Positions 15,701 to 24,695 of a DNA stretch of 64,000 bases are shown piece after piece (the stretch's first letter is position 1; each line of letters starts with the position of its first letter). The translations under genes were made by a program, and so were the position numbers. Under the pieces are notes generated by a model, which was not told where the DNA came from, made no database searches, and saw nothing but the letters and a program-made list of their open reading frames with translations. Source of the DNA: Chryseobacterium sp. C-71. Lineage in GTDB: Bacteria; Bacteroidota; Bacteroidia; Flavobacteriales; Weeksellaceae. Location of the stretch: positions 3,844,001 through 3,908,000 of the forward strand of contig NZ_CP087131.1 of NCBI RefSeq assembly GCF_020911865.1, read 5' to 3'.

Positions 15701-16735
15701 ATGAAAGATATCAGAACTCTATCACTCGACCAGCTCAAAGATTACTTTGGTACTATTGGTGAAAAACCTTTTCGTGCTAAGCAGGTCTATGACTGGATCT
15801 GGAGTAAAAATCTTCATTCATTCGAAGAGATGACGAATCTTTCAAAAGACCTGAGAGAGCATCTTATCCGTGATTTTATCATGAATCCGGCAGCAGTAGA
15901 TCAATTTCAAAAATCTACAGACGGAACGATAAAAAATGGGGTGAAGCTTCATGACGGTCTTATGGTAGAATCTGTTCTTATTCCTACAGAAACTAGAACT
16001 ACAGCGTGTGTTTCGTCACAGGTAGGTTGTTCGTTAAACTGTGAATTTTGTGCTACAGCAAAACTCAAAAGAATGAGGAATCTTGAAGTGGCAGAGATCG
16101 TAGATCAGGTTGCTTTAATTGACAGACAAAGTAAAGAATATTATAACCGTCCGCTGACCAACATTGTTTTTATGGGAATGGGTGAGCCGATGATGAACTA
16201 CAAAAATGTAGTTGAAGCCATCAGAAAAATCACTCAACCTGAAGGTTTAGGAATGTCACCAAGAAGAATTACTGTTTCTACATCAGGAATTCCAAAAATG
16301 ATTAAAATGCTGGCTGATGACGAGTTAAAAGTAAAGCTCGCCTTATCATTACATTCTGCGGTTGAACAAACCCGTAATGAGATTATGCCGTTTTCAGATA
16401 AATTTCCTTTAACGGATATTATGGAGGCGCTTCAACATTGGTACAAAAAAACAGGCTCTGTGATTACGTTTGAGTATTGTGTCTGGAAAGGTATTAATGA
16501 CAAAGATGAAGACATCAAAGCTTTAATTAAATATTGCCGACAGGTACCTTCTAAAGTTAATTTAATTCAGTACAATCCGATTGGTGAAGGGAAATTTGAC
16601 CATAGAAGTATTGCTGCCGAAGAAAAGTACGTTCGTGAACTTGAAAAAGCTGGAATTACAGTAATGGTCAGAAAAAGTCGTGGCGGTGACATTGATGCCG
16701 CTTGCGGACAGTTGGCGAATAAAAACGCTGAATAA
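15701..16735 (+). CDS. rlmN: Dual-specificity rRNA/tRNA adenine-C2 methyltransferase RlmN
   Basis: RlmN is a radical-SAM enzyme that methylates A2503 of 23S rRNA and A37 of some tRNAs. The 344-residue sequence has the N-terminal accessory region (FRAKQVYDWIWSKN) and the radical-SAM cluster GCSLNCEFCATAK, in which C-x3-C-x2-C is exact. It also has the GEPMMNYKNVVEAI motif, VTFEYCVWKGIND and the C-terminal SRGGDIDAACGQL, with the second catalytic Cys. The ATG at 15701 follows immediately after the inverted-repeat cassette, so its original promoter or leader has probably been altered by that insertion. Confidence 0.97.
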   Translation: MKDIRTLSLDQLKDYFGTIGEKPFRAKQVYDWIWSKNLHSFEEMTNLSKDLREHLIRDFIMNPAAVDQFQKSTDGTIKNGVKLHDGLMVESVLIPTETRTTACVSSQVGCSLNCEFCATAKLKRMRNLEVAEIVDQVALIDRQSKEYYNRPLTNIVFMGMGEPMMNYKNVVEAIRKITQPEGLGMSPRRITVSTSGIPKMIKMLADDELKVKLALSLHSAVEQTRNEIMPFSDKFPLTDIMEALQHWYKKTGSVITFEYCVWKGINDKDEDIKALIKYCRQVPSKVNLIQYNPIGEGKFDHRSIAAEEKYVRELEKAGITVMVRKSRGGDIDAACGQLANKNAE

Positions 16736-16770
16736 TTTCTTTTCAATTTTCTCTTTCTAAACAAATTACG

Positions 16771-17034
16771 AGTCACAAAGTGGCGATTTAACAAAGCATA
16801 GGCTAAAACCCTATGAACTAATTTTACGATGCGCTTAACGCCTCACCAAAAACAAAGATTTCCAATTCCACAATTTCAAAACCACGAAGTGGTTCAATTT
16901 GCATAGTCGTAGGTGAAACCTACGGACATCAGATCGCATATACCAGAACCACGAAGTGGTTCAATATCAATAGCCGTGGGTGAAACCCATGGAAAATAAT
17001 AAACGAAGACAGGAGAACCACGAAGTGGTTCAAT
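16771..17034 (+). repeat. Array of about 67-bp two-hairpin repeat units
   Basis: Three identical copies of the 19-mer AACCACGAAGTGGTTCAAT lie at 16880-16898, 16947-16965 and 17016-17034. The first two are each followed 9 nt later by a second hairpin: CGTAGGT-GAA-ACCTACG at 16908-16924 and CCGTGGGT-GAA-ACCCATGG at 16974-16992. A decayed unit precedes them (ACAAAGTGG at 16775 and CATAGG/CCCTATG at 16797-16815). This fills most of the 344-bp gene-free gap between rlmN and the next gene. The pattern is that of a REP-like (BIME-like) cluster; no REP-associated transposase is in the window. Confidence 0.9.
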
Positions 17035-17067
17035 AAGAAATTAACAATGCATTTACACCAAAATCCG

Positions 17068-17075
17068 TAATTTTG
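17068..17075 (+). promoter_or_regulatory. -7 promoter element next to the start codon at 17080
   Basis: TAATTTTG matches TAnnTTTG and ends 4 nt before the ATG, again predicting a leaderless or nearly leaderless transcript. Confidence 0.4.
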
Positions 17076-17079
17076 CTGT

Positions 17080-17958
17080 ATGAAGAAGGTTTTTCTATTC
17101 CTGATAATTTTTACTTTTCAAACTGCTTTTTCTCAACAAGCAAGAATTTTTAAGCTTAAAAAATTCAGAGTTTCAGTTTTAAACGATTCCATTCAAGAGA
17201 CTTCCGGACTGAATTTCTTTGCTGGAAAACTCTACACTTTCAACGACAGCGGAAATCCTGCTGAATTGTATGAGATTGATAAAAACTCAGGAAAAATTCT
17301 CAAAGTTTTAAAAACGAATACAGAAAATAAAGACTGGGAAGCATTAACAAATGACGGTCAAAATTTCTTTATTGGAGACTTCGGAAACAATGCAGGAACC
17401 CGAAAAGATTTAAAAGTATATAAAATTCCTTTTCAAAATAATGAATTGCAGAATGATGTAATGAAAACCATTTCGTTTTATTATCCCGAGCAAAACGATT
17501 TCACATCAAATAATATTTCAACAGATTACGATTTGGAATCGATGATTTATTTAAATGGAAAAATCCATATTTTCACTAAAGAATGGGCTTCAAAATCGAC
17601 AACGCATTACACAATTGATTCTGAAAATTTTGAAAATCAAGCTGCCCAGAAAGTAGAATCTTACAAAACAGGTTTTGTAGTGACTGATACTTATTATTAC
17701 GACAAAAAGCTTTACGTTGTAGGTTATACCAAGAAAACTGAAGTGTTTTTAAATGTATTTAATGAAACTGAACCGGGAATATTTTTTAAAGAAAATCCAA
17801 AACATCTTTACTTAGGCAGTGCATTGACCATCGGGCAAATTGAAGGAATTGCCGTTGATGAAAAAGGAATTTATATTTCAGGGGAAAAATTCTATTCGCC
17901 GATCAAGAAAACTAAGCCGTTTTTTTATTTTATTCCTAAAGATAAACTTAAACTTTAG
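17080..17958 (+). CDS. Secreted beta-propeller-like protein of unknown function
   Basis: The 292-residue product has a signal peptide (MKKVFLFLIIFTFQTAFSQQ). The sequence carries repeated propeller-like strands with recognisable landmarks: ETSGLNFFAGKLYTFNDSGNPAELYEID, DWEALTNDGQNFFIGDFGNNAGTRKDL (quoted in parts: DWEALTND and IGDFGNN), and a late IEGIAVDEKGIYISGE. These recur in secreted proteins of Bacteroidota and recall SdiA-regulated or NHL-type propellers. No catalytic site is evident, and the function is unknown. The gene stands alone behind the hairpin array. Confidence 0.75.
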   Translation: MKKVFLFLIIFTFQTAFSQQARIFKLKKFRVSVLNDSIQETSGLNFFAGKLYTFNDSGNPAELYEIDKNSGKILKVLKTNTENKDWEALTNDGQNFFIGDFGNNAGTRKDLKVYKIPFQNNELQNDVMKTISFYYPEQNDFTSNNISTDYDLESMIYLNGKIHIFTKEWASKSTTHYTIDSENFENQAAQKVESYKTGFVVTDTYYYDKKLYVVGYTKKTEVFLNVFNETEPGIFFKENPKHLYLGSALTIGQIEGIAVDEKGIYISGEKFYSPIKKTKPFFYFIPKDKLKL

Positions 17959-18039
17959 AATGTTTTTAATTTTTGGTTCTTCGCCAAACTTAATTTTAAC
18001 GCTATGTTCGCAAGGTAATATTGATAAATGCTTTTTATT

Positions 18040-18118
18040 TTTTTCGTTCGCAAAGGCACTCTGTTCAGCAAATGAAAACAATGTCTTAGCTGAGTGAAAC
18101 GCCATTGCGAACGAAAAA
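18040..18118. repeat. Inverted repeat in the 17959-18328 spacer
   Basis: TTTTTCGTTCGCAAAGGC (18040-18057) pairs with GCCATTGCGAACGAAAAA (18101-18118) at 17 of 18 positions around a 43-nt loop. The rest of the 370-bp spacer contains no convincing gene. The short frames here run across the palindrome and look like chance. Confidence 0.6.
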
Positions 18119-18283
18119 TATTTTCAAAATAATTTAAAATTATTTGCAAACCTTAGCGTTTGAAAGATTCTATACTAAATGGAGAAAAACAATAATTCTT
18201 AATCTTTTCATTTTCTTAATGTTTATATTTTTCTCGAATAATTTAAAGGCTTTTAATTTCTGTTAAAATTGGCTGAAAAAAAT

Positions 18284-18291
18284 TATCTTTG
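18284..18291 (+). promoter_or_regulatory. -7 promoter element of the polyprenyl synthase gene
   Basis: TATCTTTG is a full TAnnTTTG match, 37 nt upstream of the GTG start. The -33 region is weak. Confidence 0.45.
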
Positions 18292-18328
18292 TGAGAATTA
18301 ATAAATACTCACCCAGCATTCTCAGATA

Positions 18329-19306
18329 GTGGCCAATATTGTAGAAGAAATCAAACGACCGATCAATGAGGAAATGAAACTTTTCGAACAAAAGTTTTAT
18401 GAATCTATGCAAAGCAAAGTCGCTTTACTCGATAAAGTTACCCGTTTTATTGTTACGACAAAAGGGAAGCAGATGCGTCCGATGTTTGTTTTTCTATGCG
18501 CAAAACTAATTGGCAACGTCAACGAAAAAACCTATCGTGGTGCTTCAATGATTGAGCTGATTCACACCGCAACTTTGGTGCATGATGATGTTGTGGATGA
18601 GAGTTTTAAAAGACGTAATTTCTTTTCTATTAATGCTTTATGGAAGAATAAAATTGCCGTTTTAGTTGGTGATTTCTTACTTTCAAAGGCGGTTTTACTT
18701 TCTACAGACCATAAAGATTACGATTTGCTTTCTGTTATTTCCAGAACCATCAGAGAAATGTCTGAAGGCGAACTTCTTCAATTGGAAAAAGCCAGAAAAT
18801 TGGATATTACTGAAGATGTTTATTATGAAATCATCCGTCAGAAAACTGCTACTTTGATTGCAGCGTGTTGTGAAATCGGTGCTTTATCCAACGATGCTGA
18901 TGAAAATTTAGCCAAGAAAATGATGCAGTTCGGGACGTATACCGGAATGGCTTTTCAAATCAAGGATGATTTATTCGATTATTTAAGTTCAAACGTTATC
19001 GGAAAACCGGTTGGAATTGATATTAAAGAGCAAAAAATGACTTTGCCTTTGATTCATACTTTAAAAATTGCCAACGAAACTGATAGAAAATATTATTTCA
19101 ATACGATCAAGCGTTATAACAACGATCAGAAGCGTGTGAAAGAACTGATCGCTTTTGTGAAAAGTTCCGGCGGTTTGGATTACGCAATTCAAGTGATGAA
19201 AGATTGTCAGCAGAAAGCAAAAGATATTCTTGACGAATTTCCTGATTCTGAAGTTAGAAAATCTTTGCATATGATGTTGGATTATGTGATTGAAAGAAAA
19301 TTTTAA
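18329..19306 (+). CDS. Polyprenyl diphosphate synthase (IspB-like)
   Basis: This trans-prenyltransferase family member (325 aa) extends allylic diphosphates with isopentenyl diphosphate, probably to make the menaquinone side chain. Both aspartate-rich motifs are intact: LVHDDVVDE (first) and IKDDLFDY (second). KGKQMRPMFVFLCAKL and the GD-x-LLSKA region are also typical. The start is a GTG at 18329; no ATG exists upstream in frame, and the next internal ATG would remove a conserved N-terminal helix. The chain length cannot be read reliably from sequence alone. Confidence 0.93.
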   Translation: MANIVEEIKRPINEEMKLFEQKFYESMQSKVALLDKVTRFIVTTKGKQMRPMFVFLCAKLIGNVNEKTYRGASMIELIHTATLVHDDVVDESFKRRNFFSINALWKNKIAVLVGDFLLSKAVLLSTDHKDYDLLSVISRTIREMSEGELLQLEKARKLDITEDVYYEIIRQKTATLIAACCEIGALSNDADENLAKKMMQFGTYTGMAFQIKDDLFDYLSSNVIGKPVGIDIKEQKMTLPLIHTLKIANETDRKYYFNTIKRYNNDQKRVKELIAFVKSSGGLDYAIQVMKDCQQKAKDILDEFPDSEVRKSLHMMLDYVIERKF

Positions 19307-19365
19307 TTACAAATTCTTCATCGAATTTCCAATGTTAATTTAAAGACAACAAAAAAACTGGAATT

Positions 19366-19662
19366 TTAATCCATTATTGCTGTTGTTATAATAATCACAG
19401 ACAGAATAATACAAAATAAGGCGATTAAAAATAAATAATCCGCAATACTCTCGTATCTGTTTCCCAGACTTTCCTTCTTGGTTCTTATTGACATAAATGA
19501 AAATAAACTACTGCACGCAAAAAGTACACATGCGATGCCTGCAAACTCATCTAAAAATGTATGATGGCTCGTTTTAGTGATTTTCAATGAGGTGATGATG
19601 ATCATAGAAAACCCCAAAAGATTAGACGATGCATTGAGAATATGAGTAGACTTTTTTTCCAT
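19366..19662 (-). CDS. Small three-segment membrane protein
   Basis: The 98-residue protein has three hydrophobic segments (about residues 12-28, 38-60 and 74-96) separated by short loops with His, Asp and basic residues (KTSHHTFLDEF, RTKKESLGNRYES). The family is not recognised. It has no obvious partner and converges with the polyprenyl synthase gene. Nothing in the sequence suggests a catalytic role. Confidence 0.65.
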   Translation of the reverse strand: MEKKSTHILNASSNLLGFSMIIITSLKITKTSHHTFLDEFAGIACVLFACSSLFSFMSIRTKKESLGNRYESIADYLFLIALFCIILSVIIITTAIMD

Positions 19663-19801
19663 ATTACAGAGTTTTATTCAAAGTAAACACATTTTTTTTC
19701 CATTATCAAATTTATAAAAAACATTCTTGAAAATTAAAATTAATATAAAAAGTGTATATTAGCAAAATACTTCAGAATTAAAAAATATTTAATATTTGGC
19801 T

Positions 19802-22234
19802 ATGCAGACAACCTATATTGAAACTCAGCAGATTTCTTTTCAAGATTTTAAAAATCAGATACTTGAAGACTATAAATTAGGAAGAATCTCTCGTGAAATG
19901 TCTTATCTGGGCAGAAGAGAAGTTCTTACCGGAAAAGCGAAGTTCGGAATTTTTGGAGACGGAAAAGAGCTGCCGCAGTTGGCAATGGCGAAAGTTTTCA
20001 GAAACGGAGATTTCCGTTCAGGATATTACAGAGATCAGACTTTTGCGTTGGCTATAGATGCTTTATCGGTTGAAAGTTTCTTTGCTCAGTTATATGCAGA
20101 TACAAGTGTGGAAAGAGAGCCTGCATCTGCCGGAAGACAGATGAATGGTCACTTTGCTACCAGAAGTTTAAACGAAGACGGAAGCTGGAAAGATTTGATG
20201 GCTCAGAAAAATATTTCTTCAGATATTTCTCCGACTGCCGGACAGATGCCAAGATTATTAGGTTTAGCGCAAGCTTCAAAAATATATAAATCCGTAAAAT
20301 TTGACGGTTCTGAGAAATTCTCAAATGAAGGTAACGAAATCGCTTTCGGAACCATTGGTGATGCATCGACTGCTGAAGGTCATTTTTGGGAAACTTTAAA
20401 CGCTGCTTGTGCGTTACAAGTTCCAATGATTGTTTCGATTTGGGATGACGGTTATGGAATTTCGGTTCCTACCATGAAGCAGAGAGCGAAAGCTGATATT
20501 GCTGAAATGTTGAGCGGTTTTCAAAGAAAAGAAGGCGAAAATCAAGGTTGTGAAATCATTCAGGTGAAAGCTTGGGATTATCCGGCTTTATTGGATGCTT
20601 ATGCAAAAGCTGAACATTTTGCAAGAACAGAATCTGTTCCTGTGGTTGTTCACGTAATTGAAGTTACTCAGCCTCAAGGTCACTCTACTTCAGGATCTCA
20701 CGAAAGGTATAAAAACGAAGACCGTTTGTCTTGGGAAGCAGATTTTGACGGATTGTTAAAATTCAGAGAATGGATTTTAAACTATTCAATCGAAATTGAA
20801 GGAAAAGAGGAAATCATTGCAACTGTTGAAGAGTTGGATGCTATTGATGAGGAAGCGAAGAAAAAAGTAAAAGCCGGACAAAAAACGGCTTGGGAAAACT
20901 ATCAGAAAACGCTTACTGAGTTGGCTTTTTCAGTTTTACCTTTAGTTGAAAATTTAAAAGGTAAACATGCTGAAATTGAAGAGTATATTAATCAATATAA
21001 TAAATTAGTTTCTAAAGCGAAGAAAGATGTTTTCCATTTGATCAGAAAATCTTTATTGGCAACAAGAGGAACCAATTCTGCTGAAAGAACTCAGTTGATG
21101 AACAAATACAACGAAGTTTTTGAAGTTGAAAAAGATAATTATTCTTCACACTTATATTCGCGGTCTCAATGGAAAGCTGAAAATGTAAAAGAAGTAAAAC
21201 CGGTATTCACAGAAGCTTCTCAGGATGTGGACGGAAGAGTAGTGGTAAGAAATAATTTCGATAAAATATTCGAAAAATATCCTCAAACTTTGGTCTTTGG
21301 TGAAGATGCCGGAAATATCGGTGACGTGAACCAAGGTCTTGAAGGAATGCAGGAAAAATACGGTGACATTCGTGTTGCCGATACCGGAATCCGTGAAGCG
21401 ACCATTCTTGGTCAGGGAATCGGGATGGCAATGAGAGGTTTAAGACCAATCGCAGAAATTCAATATTTAGATTATATCTTGTACTGTTTACAGGGAATGA
21501 GTGATGATTTGGCGACAGTTCAGTACAGAACAAAAGGCGGTCAGAAAGCTCCTGTAATCATCAGAACCAGAGGCCACAGATTAGAAGGAGTTTGGCATTC
21601 AGGTTCACCAATGGCTGGAATTCTGAATCTTTCTAAAGGAATTTTGGTTTTAGTGCCAAGAAACTTAACCAAAGCTGCCGGATTCTACAACACCATGCTT
21701 CAAAGCGACGATCCTGCTGTAATTGTTGAATGTCTGAACGGTTACCGATTAAAAGAAAAACAACCGGATAATTTAGGTGAATTCACTGTTCCTGTAGGAA
21801 AAATTGAGGTTACAAAAGAAGGAAAAGATGTTACTTTGGTAACGTACGGTTCGACTTGGAGAATTGTCATGGAAGCAGCAGAAGAATTAGAAAAACTAGG
21901 AATCTCTGCAGAAGTTATTGATGTTCAGTCATTAATTCCTTTCGATCTAACGCATGAAATTGCTGAGTCTGTGAAGAGAACCAACAGATTGGTTGTAATC
22001 GACGAAGATGTGGAAGGCGGAACTTCAGCGTTTATCCTTCAGCAGATTTTAGAAAAACAAAAAGCATTTAGATATTTAGATTCTGATCCGTTGACAATTG
22101 CTGCAAACGATCACAGACCTGCGTATGCAAGTGACGGAGATTATTTCTCTAAGCCATCTTCTGACGATATGGTTGAAAGAATTTATGCCTTATTTAATGA
22201 AACAAATCCTCAGAAATATCCTGCGATATTTTAA
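19802..22234 (+). CDS. Fused alpha/beta E1 component of a 2-oxoacid dehydrogenase complex
   Basis: The 810-residue protein joins an E1-alpha half and an E1-beta half. It is most likely branched-chain 2-oxoacid dehydrogenase (2-oxoisovalerate decarboxylating), although a pyruvate role cannot be excluded. The alpha half holds the thiamine-diphosphate motif (FGTIGDASTAEGHFWETLN, then WDDGYGIS). The beta half begins near residue 470 (VVVRNNFDKIFEKYPQTLVFGEDAG) and contains RIRE-like and HRLEGVWHSGSP sequences. The ATG at 19802 is preferred over a TTG two codons upstream. E3 (lpdA) lies 27 kb away; no E2 is in the window. It ends at a terminator. Confidence 0.92.
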   Translation: MQTTYIETQQISFQDFKNQILEDYKLGRISREMSYLGRREVLTGKAKFGIFGDGKELPQLAMAKVFRNGDFRSGYYRDQTFALAIDALSVESFFAQLYADTSVEREPASAGRQMNGHFATRSLNEDGSWKDLMAQKNISSDISPTAGQMPRLLGLAQASKIYKSVKFDGSEKFSNEGNEIAFGTIGDASTAEGHFWETLNAACALQVPMIVSIWDDGYGISVPTMKQRAKADIAEMLSGFQRKEGENQGCEIIQVKAWDYPALLDAYAKAEHFARTESVPVVVHVIEVTQPQGHSTSGSHERYKNEDRLSWEADFDGLLKFREWILNYSIEIEGKEEIIATVEELDAIDEEAKKKVKAGQKTAWENYQKTLTELAFSVLPLVENLKGKHAEIEEYINQYNKLVSKAKKDVFHLIRKSLLATRGTNSAERTQLMNKYNEVFEVEKDNYSSHLYSRSQWKAENVKEVKPVFTEASQDVDGRVVVRNNFDKIFEKYPQTLVFGEDAGNIGDVNQGLEGMQEKYGDIRVADTGIREATILGQGIGMAMRGLRPIAEIQYLDYILYCLQGMSDDLATVQYRTKGGQKAPVIIRTRGHRLEGVWHSGSPMAGILNLSKGILVLVPRNLTKAAGFYNTMLQSDDPAVIVECLNGYRLKEKQPDNLGEFTVPVGKIEVTKEGKDVTLVTYGSTWRIVMEAAEELEKLGISAEVIDVQSLIPFDLTHEIAESVKRTNRLVVIDEDVEGGTSAFILQQILEKQKAFRYLDSDPLTIAANDHRPAYASDGDYFSKPSSDDMVERIYALFNETNPQKYPAIF

Positions 22235-22253
22235 TTGAAATTTTTATAAAATT

Positions 22254-22285
22254 AAAACCGCTTTCTTTTTGGGAGCGGTTTTTTG
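22254..22285 (+). terminator. Rho-independent terminator after the E1 gene
   Basis: AAAACCGCT (22254-22262) and AGCGGTTTT (22274-22282) form a 9-bp stem, followed by more T residues. Confidence 0.85.
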
Positions 22286-22315
22286 TTTATCTTGGTAAAG
22301 CAAATCAAAAAAATA

Positions 22316-23386
22316 ATGAATTTAAAATTTGAAAAAGCTGAAAATAGAAAGTACGGCTATGTTGTTTTTTTAGATAACGTTGAAATAGGAGAAGCTGATG
22401 ATAATTGGGGAGGCTTAGGCAGTGAATTTAGTATTTCATTTACTGATACAATTTTTGAAATTTCAAACCAATATAAAATTTCAGATTTTTTCAAAGAAAA
22501 TATTGGTGCATTTACAATACCAATTAATTTTGAAAAATTTCAGAATTTAAATTGGGCAAATAATTATCAAACGTCGTTATGGTTGCAAGAGAAAAATGAA
22601 ATTTTGCTTTCTGTCATGCCAGATTTTGTAAAATGGAATAAACCCTATGATATTGTAAACTTTATTAAAAAATTAAGTTCAGTATTAATTCCATATGGAT
22701 TTTTAGTTGATTTTAAAGATGATAATTTTTTAAATGAAGGTTTTTATATTTCTTCTAATTTTAGTTTAGATAAAAATATTTATGAAGAATATGAAAGGTT
22801 TCTTTCTATTATTAATATTGAAGTTAAAAATATCTTTGAGAACCCTAATTTAATTGATGTAGATTCAATAATTAATAAATTTTCTTTTCCTCAAGAAACT
22901 AGACAAGCATGCGAACAATATTTAATTTATTTTTCAAAGTTTTTAGAAGATTATGGGATAGAGATAACTTCTATATTAGAATCAAAGAATGAGGATACTT
23001 TCTTTTCTATAAAACCTAAAAATTCAAAAGAAGCACTATCGAATATACGTGATTTATTAAGTTTTTATCTTTCACTTCCGGATATTCAAAATTTGGAAAT
23101 TACTGTAAAAGATTATAATGATGTAAGTGTTCAGCAATTGATGTCAAATATTTATCATTTAAAGTCACAATTATTTTTAGCTCATTCAATAGTTGAATCT
23201 AAAAATGCAACTATTGAAAGTCTTAAATTCAGTAATTTTCAAAAGCAAATTTACATTGAACAAAACTTGAAAAATGAAGAAAAAACCTTAGATGGTTTAG
23301 TTACAATTCAAGAATTTGAATATGGCAGTTTTAAATTTGATTTACCAGAAATTTTTAGAAGGTTGAAAAGAAGATTTACAAAGTAA
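22316..23386 (+). CDS. Hypothetical protein, AT-rich, possibly acquired
   Basis: The 356-residue product starts at the ATG at 22316; an upstream in-frame TTG at 22283 lies in the terminator stem and is rejected. No family is recognised. There is no signal peptide. The N-terminus is beta-rich with a DDNWGGLGSEF patch. The middle is mixed. Residues about 285-330 are a long charged helix likely to form a coiled coil (LMSNIYHLKSQLFLAHSIVE, then NATIESLKFSNFQKQ). It closes with a short conserved-looking FDLPEIFRRLKRRF tail. Base composition is well below that of its neighbours, and terminators stand on both sides, which fits a transferred single gene. Confidence 0.6.
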   Translation: MNLKFEKAENRKYGYVVFLDNVEIGEADDNWGGLGSEFSISFTDTIFEISNQYKISDFFKENIGAFTIPINFEKFQNLNWANNYQTSLWLQEKNEILLSVMPDFVKWNKPYDIVNFIKKLSSVLIPYGFLVDFKDDNFLNEGFYISSNFSLDKNIYEEYERFLSIINIEVKNIFENPNLIDVDSIINKFSFPQETRQACEQYLIYFSKFLEDYGIEITSILESKNEDTFFSIKPKNSKEALSNIRDLLSFYLSLPDIQNLEITVKDYNDVSVQQLMSNIYHLKSQLFLAHSIVESKNATIESLKFSNFQKQIYIEQNLKNEEKTLDGLVTIQEFEYGSFKFDLPEIFRRLKRRFTK

Positions 23387-23402
23387 TTTTACTGTATATG
23401 AT

Positions 23403-23435
23403 AAAAAACCGCTTCAAGAAAAAATCTCAAAGCGG
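23403..23435 (-). terminator. Terminator for the C1 peptidase gene (minus strand)
   Basis: CCGCTT (23409-23414) and AAGCGG (23430-23435) form the stem. On the minus strand it is followed by six T residues (A run at 23403-23408). It separates two convergent genes. Confidence 0.7.
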
Positions 23436-23492
23436 CCTATTAACAAGTTTAAAAATATCTAAAATTGTCAAGTGAATGACAATAATGATTTC

Positions 23493-24695
23493 CTACAAAC
23501 CAATATTCTTGCTTGGTTTCAATTGTTTTCTGATGTTGTTTGGAATTGCATTTTTATGAACCAAAATCGCTGTTGATTTATATTCAACATAAGGTTTTGT
23601 CACATACAGATATCCGTCAAAATCGTTGGTTACACCCCAAGAATTTTTCACCATATAATATTCTTTTCCGGTTTGATCTTTTGCCAAACCTACGATGTGC
23701 ATTCCGTGATCATCTGTTGTTGAAAGATTATTTAAGGCTTTCTGACGAAGATCTTCAGTGATGGTTTTGTCTTTTTTAGGCTGAGTAAACAATTCTTTTT
23801 TTACTTCAGGAGTAATTTGATCCAAATCTACATCAGGAACATACGCAACACCGTTTTTGTAAGAGAAATATGGTTCAGAAACGTCAGTTGCCCAACCTAC
23901 AGAATATCCTTTCGCGACAGCATTATCGATAATGGTAGTCATTTCATTCATCGGAATATTCCAGTCAGAATCGTGGCTCCAGTTATCAGGAATTGGAACG
24001 ACAAATTTCTGATAGTATGGATAATCTTTGTAAGAAGACAATTCTACATAATCTTCAGGATTAATGCCTACAACTTCTTTAGCAAAGGTTTTTGGAGTAT
24101 AATTTTTACCTTCATAAGTGAAATTCTCAGGAACTTTTCCAAGATATTCATCAAGAATTGCATCCACAGAATCCATCCAATTATCAGGAAGTTTTCCTTT
24201 TGAAGATGCCGCAACCAATCCTTCTAAAACAGGTTTCAGTTTTCCTTGCATTTCATTGAAATTATTTAAAGTCTGTCCGGATTTTAATCCTGTATAAACA
24301 TCCTGCGGAACAGCACCATATTTTTTATACATATTCACCACATCATGCAACTCTCCGCCGTCGCCCCAACTGATTGCTCCGCCGTTTAAAACATATAATT
24401 TTGCCTTATCATGATAAGAATTTCTTGCGGTGAAAATTTCTGCCAGATCAACAGGTTTTTTACCCATTCTCTGCATTTCAGATTCCAGAAAAGAATTTCC
24501 GGAATAACTCCAGCAAGTTCCTGACGAACCTTGGTTTTTTACAGAAGTTGCACCAACATCTTTTAAAGTGGTAAACTGGAAATTAGCATTTTGAGACTGA
24601 TTGTTTTTCAACTTATTGATCAGGTCATCCTGAGCAAACATCATACTTCCTGCACATAAAACAACAAGCAACGATGCAAATCTTTTATTTTTCAT
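23493..24695 (-). CDS. Secreted C1 family cysteine peptidase (bleomycin hydrolase/PepC-like)
   Basis: The 400-residue protein begins at the ATG ending at 24695, which starts a signal peptide (MKNKRFASLLVVLCAGSMMFAQ). A longer frame with an upstream ATG would bury it. The papain-like site is complete: GSSGTCWSYSGNSFLESEM (Cys in TCW), DDHGMHIVGLAKD (His) and MVKNSWG (Asn). The residues around MGKKPVDLAEIFTARNSYHDKA match the aminopeptidase C/bleomycin hydrolase branch. The signal peptide is unusual for PepC proper but common among Bacteroidota members. It probably cleaves peptides in the periplasm. Confidence 0.92.
   Translation of the reverse strand: MKNKRFASLLVVLCAGSMMFAQDDLINKLKNNQSQNANFQFTTLKDVGATSVKNQGSSGTCWSYSGNSFLESEMQRMGKKPVDLAEIFTARNSYHDKAKLYVLNGGAISWGDGGELHDVVNMYKKYGAVPQDVYTGLKSGQTLNNFNEMQGKLKPVLEGLVAASSKGKLPDNWMDSVDAILDEYLGKVPENFTYEGKNYTPKTFAKEVVGINPEDYVELSSYKDYPYYQKFVVPIPDNWSHDSDWNIPMNEMTTIIDNAVAKGYSVGWATDVSEPYFSYKNGVAYVPDVDLDQITPEVKKELFTQPKKDKTITEDLRQKALNNLSTTDDHGMHIVGLAKDQTGKEYYMVKNSWGVTNDFDGYLYVTKPYVEYKSTAILVHKNAIPNNIRKQLKPSKNIGL

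Noticed and set aside
17840..18149. Several short frames in the spacer after the propeller gene
   Set aside because: They overlap the gene end and the inverted repeat at 18040-18118 and have no recognisable features.
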